NCBI RefSeq assembly: GCF_018221465.1
Contig: NZ_JAAIKR010000015.1
Location: forward strand, 62,001-126,000
Length of the DNA: 64,000 nt
Origin: Shewanella intestini
GTDB lineage: Bacteria; Pseudomonadota; Gammaproteobacteria; Enterobacterales; Shewanellaceae
Direction of reading: 5' to 3'
A program made the position numbers and the translations under genes. The notes below the pieces were generated by a model. The model saw nothing but the letters and a program-made list of their open reading frames with translations, ran no database searches and was not told where the DNA came from. Shown here piece after piece: positions 56,106 through 64,000 of the stretch (position 1 is its first letter; each line of letters opens with the position of its first letter).

Positions 56106-56711
56106 CTAACGATACCATTGCGGTATATTCGTTTCATATTGCTCAATTTGATTAGCAAATGACAACGTTAATCCAATGGCGTCTAAACCGTTCAATAATT
56201 TATGTCGTGCTGACTCTGCCACCTCAAACTTAAACACATCCCCTTTAGGTGCAGTCACCGTTAATGCTTCTAGATCTACCGTAATTTGTGCGCCTTGTTG
56301 CGCTTCAACTTCTTCAATAAGTTGCTGAACTTGTGCATTAGACAACTTAACAGGTAATAAACCATTATTAATCGCATTACCATAGAAAATATCAGCAAAA
56401 CTTGGCGCGATAACCGCGCGTAGCCCAAAGTCTTCTAATGCCCACGGTGCATGTTCACGGCTTGAACCGCAACCAAAGTTTTCTTGAGCTAATAGAATAG
56501 ATGCACCTTGGTAACGCGGTTGATTTAGTGAAAAATCAGGATTAAGTTGCTCACCAGCATCGTCTAAGTATCGCCAGTCATGGAATAAATGCACTCCAAA
56601 ACCATCGCGTGTCACCTTAGATAAAAATTGTTTCGGAATGATTTGGTCGGTATCAATATTAGTACTGTTAATTGCCACCGCTAACCCGGTGTGCACTGTA
56701 AAAGCTTGCAT
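56106..56711 (-). CDS. leuD: 3-isopropylmalate dehydratase small subunit
   Basis: LeuD forms the swivel domain of isopropylmalate isomerase with LeuC. The 201-residue protein has [25 protein letters not shown] (substrate-binding loop) and [17 protein letters not shown], all typical. It is the last gene of leuABCD, 25 nt after leuC. Confidence 0.98.
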   Translation of the reverse strand: MQAFTVHTGLAVAINSTNIDTDQIIPKQFLSKVTRDGFGVHLFHDWRYLDDAGEQLNPDFSLNQPRYQGASILLAQENFGCGSSREHAPWALEDFGLRAVIAPSFADIFYGNAINNGLLPVKLSNAQVQQLIEEVEAQQGAQITVDLEALTVTAPKGDVFKFEVAESARHKLLNGLDAIGLTLSFANQIEQYETNIPQWYR

Positions 56712-56736
56712 GGTGTTCTCCTTAGGCTATTGGCAC

Positions 56737-58154
56737 TTAAAAAGGTTTACGGATATCAACAAAGTGACCAGCAACAGCTGCGGCTGCGGCCATTGCAGGG
56801 CTGACTAAGTGAGTCCGGCTGCCACGCCCCTGACGGCCTTCAAAATTACGGTTACTGGTCGACGCACAGCGATCGCCCGCGTCTAAACGGTCATCATTCA
56901 TTGCTAAACACATTGAACACCCCGGTAAACGCCATTCAAACCCTGCCTCAACAAAAATTTTGTCTAACCCTTCCGCTTCCGCTTGTAGCTTTACTTGCCC
57001 AGAACCTGGCACCACGATTGCCGTGACACCACTGGCCACTTTACGCCCCTTGGCGTGAACGGCTGCAGCACGTAAATCTTCAATACGTGAGTTTGTGCAA
57101 GAACCAATAAACACCTTATTAATGGCGATGTCGGTCATATTCGTGCCCGGTACTAAGTCTATATATTGCAGCGCCTTTTCCATACTGGCTTTAATCGTGG
57201 TATTCACTTCATCTTGAGGGTTAGGCACTTGGCCATCAATGGCAACCACATGGCCTGGATTTGTCCCCCAAGTTACTTGCGGCGCGATATCGCTTGCGGC
57301 TAATACGACCTGTGCATCAAAGCTGGCATTGATGTCTGTCCGCATCGCTTTCCAAGCATTAACGGCGTTATCCCAATCTTCGCCTTTTGGAGCAAATTCG
57401 CGGCCTTTTAGATAATCAAAGGTGGTTTGGTCGGGTGCAACCATTCCCGCTTTAGCGCCCATTTCAATCGCCATATTACATAGAGTCATTCGGCCTTCCA
57501 TACTGAGTGCTTCAATCGCCTCACCACAAAACTCGACCACATAACCTGTGCCGCCATCCATTCCCAATTTACCAATAATGGCCAGGACAATATCTTTAGC
57601 AGTAATACCTTCAGCAACATGCCCTTGCACTTCAATTTTCATGGTTTTAGCTTTAAGTTGCCTAAGCGTTTGGGTGGCAAGTACGTGTTCAACTTCTGAT
57701 GTACCAATACCAAAAGCTAATGCACCAAATGCGCCATGAGTTGCGGTATGCGAGTCACCACAAACAATAACGCTGCCCGGCAAGGTAATACCTAATTCAG
57801 GGCCCATGACATGTACAATGCCTTGGTTTGGATGATGGATATCGTATAAACGCACCCCAAAGTCTTTACAGTTTTGGGCGAGGGTTTCCACTTGAGTACG
57901 TGCCATTGGGCTAAGTGCATCTAAGCTAGCGCTGCGTGTTGAAGTATTATGATCCATTGTCGCAAAGGTTTTTTCTGGAGATCTTAATTGACGCTTTGCA
58001 ACCTTAAGACCACTAAATGCTTGCGGCGATGTCACTTCATGTACTAAGTGGCGATCAACATAAATAATCGGCGCTTGTGCTTCAGGTGTCGCGACAATAT
58101 GGGCATCCCACACTTTCTCATACAAGGTTTTTGCTATCGTTTGTTGTGAAGCCA

Positions 58155-58155
<1 letters not shown>
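56737..58155 (-). CDS. leuC: 3-isopropylmalate dehydratase large subunit
   Basis: LeuC is the 4Fe-4S aconitase-family subunit that converts 2- to 3-isopropylmalate with LeuD. The 472 residues match the bacterial enzyme. Cluster cysteines are in [16 protein letters not shown] and [31 protein letters not shown] is the other active-site signature. Its start overlaps the leuB stop by one base. Confidence 0.98.
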
Positions 58156-60814
<2,659 letters not shown>

Positions 60815-60882
60815 AAACTCTCTCCCAAAAATCAGACTAAAACATTTAACTGGACAAATATTGAACGGCACTCAATACAAAT

Positions 60883-60913
60883 AAAAAACCCCGCGACATA
60901 ATGCGCGGGGTTT
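60883..60913 (-). terminator. leu attenuator terminator
   Basis: AACCCCGCG (60887-60895) pairs with CGCGGGGTT (60904-60912). On the minus strand six T follow. It lies between the leader peptide and leuA and would stop transcription when leucine is plentiful. The upstream hairpin ACGCAG/CTGCGC inside the leader (about 60958-60972) suits a pause or competing structure. Confidence 0.9.
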
Positions 60914-60929
60914 GTGATTGAGCTAATAC

Positions 60930-61010
60930 TTACTTAACATGCAACCCAAAGTTCTCCGCGCAGTAACTGCGTAAGAGGAGGAGATTAAAGAGTGCATATA
61001 AATGAGTCAT
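60930..61010 (-). CDS. leuL: leu operon leader peptide
   Basis: A 26-codon frame on the minus strand, beginning MTHLYALFNLLLLRS and ending GLHVK, contains seven leucines, four of them consecutive (three CTC and one TTA). Ribosome stalling at these codons when leucyl-tRNA is scarce would prevent the downstream attenuator from forming. The Shine-Dalgarno is weak. Position, composition and the following terminator make a leader peptide very likely. Confidence 0.88.
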   Translation of the reverse strand: MTHLYALFNLLLLRSYCAENFGLHVK

Positions 61011-61066
61011 AGAGTCACTGTTCAAAAAATAAATAAGTATTGATTACCAAATAATCTGTTGCTTAA

Positions 61067-61095
61067 TATTTATCGTGCATTGGGGTTGGTGTCAA
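61067..61095 (-). promoter_or_regulatory. leu operon promoter
   Basis: TTGACA (61090-61095) and TAAATA (61067-61072) on the minus strand are 17 bp apart. Transcription would start about 50 nt before leuL. The rest of 61096-61265 shows no clear recQ terminator. Confidence 0.7.
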
Positions 61096-61265
61096 CTGTA
61101 ATTTTACTAACATGAACAGATTTGTTATTCCGTTGCAGGCTTAACATATTGATACACTTTACCACATTTAGTGTGTCGTCCCCTGAGAACAGATAAAAAG
61201 ACACACATAGGGCTATGGTAAATAACCGCTCTTTATTAATTTCTGATTAGATATTTGTCAGTCGC

Positions 61266-63047
61266 TTAATCTGTTTTAGTTAAATATTGGGAAATTTGCT
61301 CAAGAAACTCATCGCCAAAGCGTTCGAGCTTAACTTGACCAACACCATTTACTGCAAGCATTTCACCAGCACTGGTCGGTAAAAGCGCAGCCATTTCAGC
61401 AAGTGTTGCATCGTTGAAGACCAAGTACGGTGGAATATCATTTTCTTCTGCAATATTACGACGTAACGCTTTTAACTGGGCAAATAGCTTACGGTCATAT
61501 TGTTGCGGCGCTTTGGCACGTCGATGTCTTGATGATGGTGTATTTGTTAATTGAATACGTGGTTCGGCAAGCATTAATGCCACCTCTGACTTCAATACCG
61601 GTCTGGCAGCAGGATTGAGTTTTAACGACGAACCACGGGTGATATCTTGACTGGCAAAACCTAAATGAATTAACTGCCGCGTGACACTGATCCAATGTTC
61701 TGAAGACTTTTCATTACCAATCCCCCAGGTGCTTAGCTTGTCATGGCCTCTATCGCACACATTAGCCGCCTTTGAGCCACGTAAGACATCAATGACATGA
61801 TGCATACCAAAATGTTGCTTCAAACGATAAACACAGGACAACACCTTTTGAGCATCTTGTGTTCCATCGTATTGCTTAGGTGGATTTAAACAAATATCAC
61901 AGTTTCCACATGGCTCAGACGCACTCTCATCAAAATAATGCAATAACACTTGTCGACGACAGGTTTGTGCTTCAGCAAACGCCGCCATACTATTGAGCTT
62001 ATGAAACTCAACTTGTTGTTGCGGCCCAGGTTCAGACTGCTCAATCAAATGTTTTACTCTACCAATATCAGCAGGGTCAAATAACATATAAGCTTCTGCA
62101 TCTAAACCGTCACGTCCAGCCCTACCGGTTTCTTGATAGTAAGCTTCAATACTTTTAGGGATATCGTAATGAACAACAAACCGGACATTTGATTTATTTA
62201 TCCCCATACCAAAAGCAACAGTAGCGACAACAATTTCAATTTGGTCTTTTAGAAATTTATCTTGTACTTCTGCGCGCTCTTGTTGTGACAAACCAGCATG
62301 ATAAGCCTGCGCTTTAAAACCTTGTAATCTTAATCGCTGCGCAACATCATCTACACGGCGCCGACTAGAGCAATAAACAATGCCATTATTACCATTTTGA
62401 GTTTGTAAAAATTGTCGTAGCTGATTTGCGGCATTAAGTTTTTCAGCCACGGTGTAGCGAATGTTCGGACGATCAAAGCTCGATAACAACACGTAAGGCT
62501 CAATACCTAATCGCTCGCATATACTGTGACGAGTGGCTTGATCAGCAGTGGCGGTTAAGGCCATTAACGGAATATGTGGGTAAGCTTGTTTTAATTGACC
62601 TAATGCGGCATATTCAGGGCGAAAATCATGTCCCCACTGACTGATACAGTGCGCTTCATCAATCGCGATCATGGCAATATTAAGGTGGCTAAGTCGCTCC
62701 TGAAAATCGTGACTTAATACACGCTCAGGTGAGATGTATAGCAATTTAATTAGGCCAGCATGTAAATCACGTAATACTTGGTAGGACACTTCTCTTGGTT
62801 GCGAAGAATTAATAAAAGCAGCTGCAACACCTGTTTGTATCAAACTATCGACTTGGTCTTTCATCAACGAAATTAATGGAGATACGACAATCGTTACCCC
62901 ATCCATTATCAATGCGGGTAATTGATAACACATACTTTTACCGCCACCTGTTGGCATTATCACTAACGTGTCTTCACCCGCAAGTGCCCGTTCAATAACA
63001 GCTTGTTGTCCATCACGAAAGTCACGGTAGCCAAACACACGTTGCAA
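61266..63047 (-). CDS. recQ: ATP-dependent DNA helicase RecQ
   Basis: RecQ is a 3'-5' helicase for recombination and fork repair. The 593 residues contain Walker A MPTGGGKS, AIDEAHCISQWGHDFRPEY, the aromatic-rich loop, motif VI QETGRAGRDG, the zinc cysteines (TCRR, then CGNCDIC), a winged helix and a C-terminal HRDC domain. The listed start is TTG without a Shine-Dalgarno. The frame stays open 19 codons further to an ATT at 63104, which has AAGAGG eight bases upstream and adds the N-terminal extension usual for RecQ. No in-frame ATG exists before the TAA at 63117-63119. Confidence 0.95.
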   Translation of the reverse strand: MQRVFGYRDFRDGQQAVIERALAGEDTLVIMPTGGGKSMCYQLPALIMDGVTIVVSPLISLMKDQVDSLIQTGVAAAFINSSQPREVSYQVLRDLHAGLIKLLYISPERVLSHDFQERLSHLNIAMIAIDEAHCISQWGHDFRPEYAALGQLKQAYPHIPLMALTATADQATRHSICERLGIEPYVLLSSFDRPNIRYTVAEKLNAANQLRQFLQTQNGNNGIVYCSSRRRVDDVAQRLRLQGFKAQAYHAGLSQQERAEVQDKFLKDQIEIVVATVAFGMGINKSNVRFVVHYDIPKSIEAYYQETGRAGRDGLDAEAYMLFDPADIGRVKHLIEQSEPGPQQQVEFHKLNSMAAFAEAQTCRRQVLLHYFDESASEPCGNCDICLNPPKQYDGTQDAQKVLSCVYRLKQHFGMHHVIDVLRGSKAANVCDRGHDKLSTWGIGNEKSSEHWISVTRQLIHLGFASQDITRGSSLKLNPAARPVLKSEVALMLAEPRIQLTNTPSSRHRRAKAPQQYDRKLFAQLKALRRNIAEENDIPPYLVFNDATLAEMAALLPTSAGEMLAVNGVGQVKLERFGDEFLEQISQYLTKTD

Positions 63048-63323
63048 TGTGTCAGATAAATTGTCACCTTGGCTTAAAGTAGGTGCTGCAGTTAGCGATG
63101 AAATAAGATCATCCTCTTAAAACGACATATGAAGAAGCTACACATTTTAAATCAGCTTCTGCTTGATGTCTTGCCTATTTGACCTCTGCTTCATTAAAGC
63201 TTTGCTAGAAATAAAACGAGGACAACTGCACCATTCATTCACGGCAAATAACTATTACTTGTACTCACCTCAACACAGACCTACAATCCACGCCTGATTT
63301 ATTTTTAACCCATTAAGTTAACC

Positions 63324-64000
63324 ATGCCTGAACTCGAATATCGAAAAGGAATTATCCTTGCCATTTGTGCTTACTGCCTGTGGGGAATTGCGCCACTATA
63401 TTTCAAACTGCTAGAGCATATTGATTCTACCGAAATTCTAATGCACCGCGTCATTTGGTCATTTTTATTTATGGTCATCTTAATGAAGGTGCTTGGAGGG
63501 TTTGGTAATTTACGCTTGGTGCTCAAAAAGCCAAAGCAATTATGGATTTTGTGTATCACCTCGGCTTTGATTGCACTTAACTGGTTGATGTTTATCTGGG
63601 CTGTCAACAATGACCGCATGCTTGACGCCAGTTTAGGATATTTTATTAATCCATTATTTAATGTGCTTTTGGGTATGGTATTACTGTCGGAAAAACTGCG
63701 TAAATTACAAATGGTGGCAGTCGGTTTAGCTTTTGCAGGCGTTGCTATTCAATTAATCTCATTTGGTTCTATACCATTGTTATCCTTATCACTTGCGGCC
63801 ACATTTAGCTTTTATGGCTTATTACGTAAGAAAGTGAATATTGATGCCAAAACGGGTTTATTAGTAGAAACCGCAATCATCCTTCCTTTTGCATTAGGTT
63901 ACTTGATGTTAGGTTCAGGCCATTCTGCAGCCGACATGCTAAACAATCCACTATCGCTAAATTTATTGTTGATGGCAGCAGGCGTCGTCACTACCATTCC
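63324..64000 (+). CDS. rarD: EamA-family transporter RarD, 3' end outside window
   Basis: RarD is a ten-helix inner-membrane permease of the drug/metabolite transporter superfamily, annotated from chloramphenicol sensitivity. The 225 visible codons begin with RKGIILAICAYCLWGIAPLYFKLL and include HRVIWSF, LNWLMFIWAVNN and LGYFINPLFNVLLGM, all characteristic. About six to seven helices are present before the window ends. It is divergent from recQ. The true substrate is unclear. Confidence 0.93.
   Translation, partial: MPELEYRKGIILAICAYCLWGIAPLYFKLLEHIDSTEILMHRVIWSFLFMVILMKVLGGFGNLRLVLKKPKQLWILCITSALIALNWLMFIWAVNNDRMLDASLGYFINPLFNVLLGMVLLSEKLRKLQMVAVGLAFAGVAIQLISFGSIPLLSLSLAATFSFYGLLRKKVNIDAKTGLLVETAIILPFALGYLMLGSGHSAADMLNNPLSLNLLLMAAGVVTTI

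Overview
The window reads as a gammaproteobacterial chromosome, most probably Shewanella or a close Alteromonadales relative. The reasons are gene content and order (prlC, a small secreted protein and gor; pdhR-aceE-aceF-lpdA near acnB; ampD-ampE, nadC, pilA, pilBCD, coaE, zapD, yacG and mutT), an octaheme cytochrome, an FMN riboswitch ahead of a lone ribB, and moderate-to-low G+C. This is inferred from gene families and order; no database was searched. No rRNA, tRNA, CRISPR array, prophage or insertion sequence was recognised.

Layout. 1-4.9 kb holds an RND efflux adaptor (cut by the window edge), a membrane-anchored metallo-beta-lactamase-fold hydrolase divergent from a TetR regulator, a MarR regulator, a Tag-like glycosylase and a hotdog thioesterase. 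5.1-6.1 kb is the FMN riboswitch and ribB. 6.2-10.1 kb is an octaheme c-type cytochrome lipoprotein beside a two-component system. 10.4-17.0 kb holds prlC, gor, a TM2 protein, a His-rich exported protein and a class I amidotransferase. 17.0-25.8 kb is the accessory part: a DUF1569 remnant, an ArsR regulator and an ArsP-like permease that share candidate operators, a large XRE regulator divergent from a small protein that looks like a free-standing insertion domain of malate synthase G, a TonB receptor overlapping a thioredoxin-like gene, and a lone integron-type gene cassette with a 118-bp attC-like site and no integrase.

25.8-43.9 kb is central metabolism and signalling: acnB, hxpB, a patatin/beta-barrel protein, a very large propeller-PAS-GGDEF-EAL protein split by a frameshift, and the pyruvate dehydrogenase genes with a perfect PdhR box. 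44.1-56.0 kb carries ampE/ampD, nadC, type IV pilus genes pilA and pilBCD with an O-oligosaccharyltransferase-like gene between them, then coaE-zapD-yacG-mutT. 56.1-61.1 kb is the leuABCD operon behind a Leu-rich leader peptide and attenuator. recQ and the start of rarD close the window.

Most genes are core. The points most worth following are the malate synthase G-derived protein with its repeat-bearing regulator promoter, the orphan cassette, the receptor/thioredoxin pair with matching CxxC motifs, the pilin ending in Cys-Ser next to a glycosyltransferase, the shared ArsR-type operators, and the frameshifted c-di-GMP protein.
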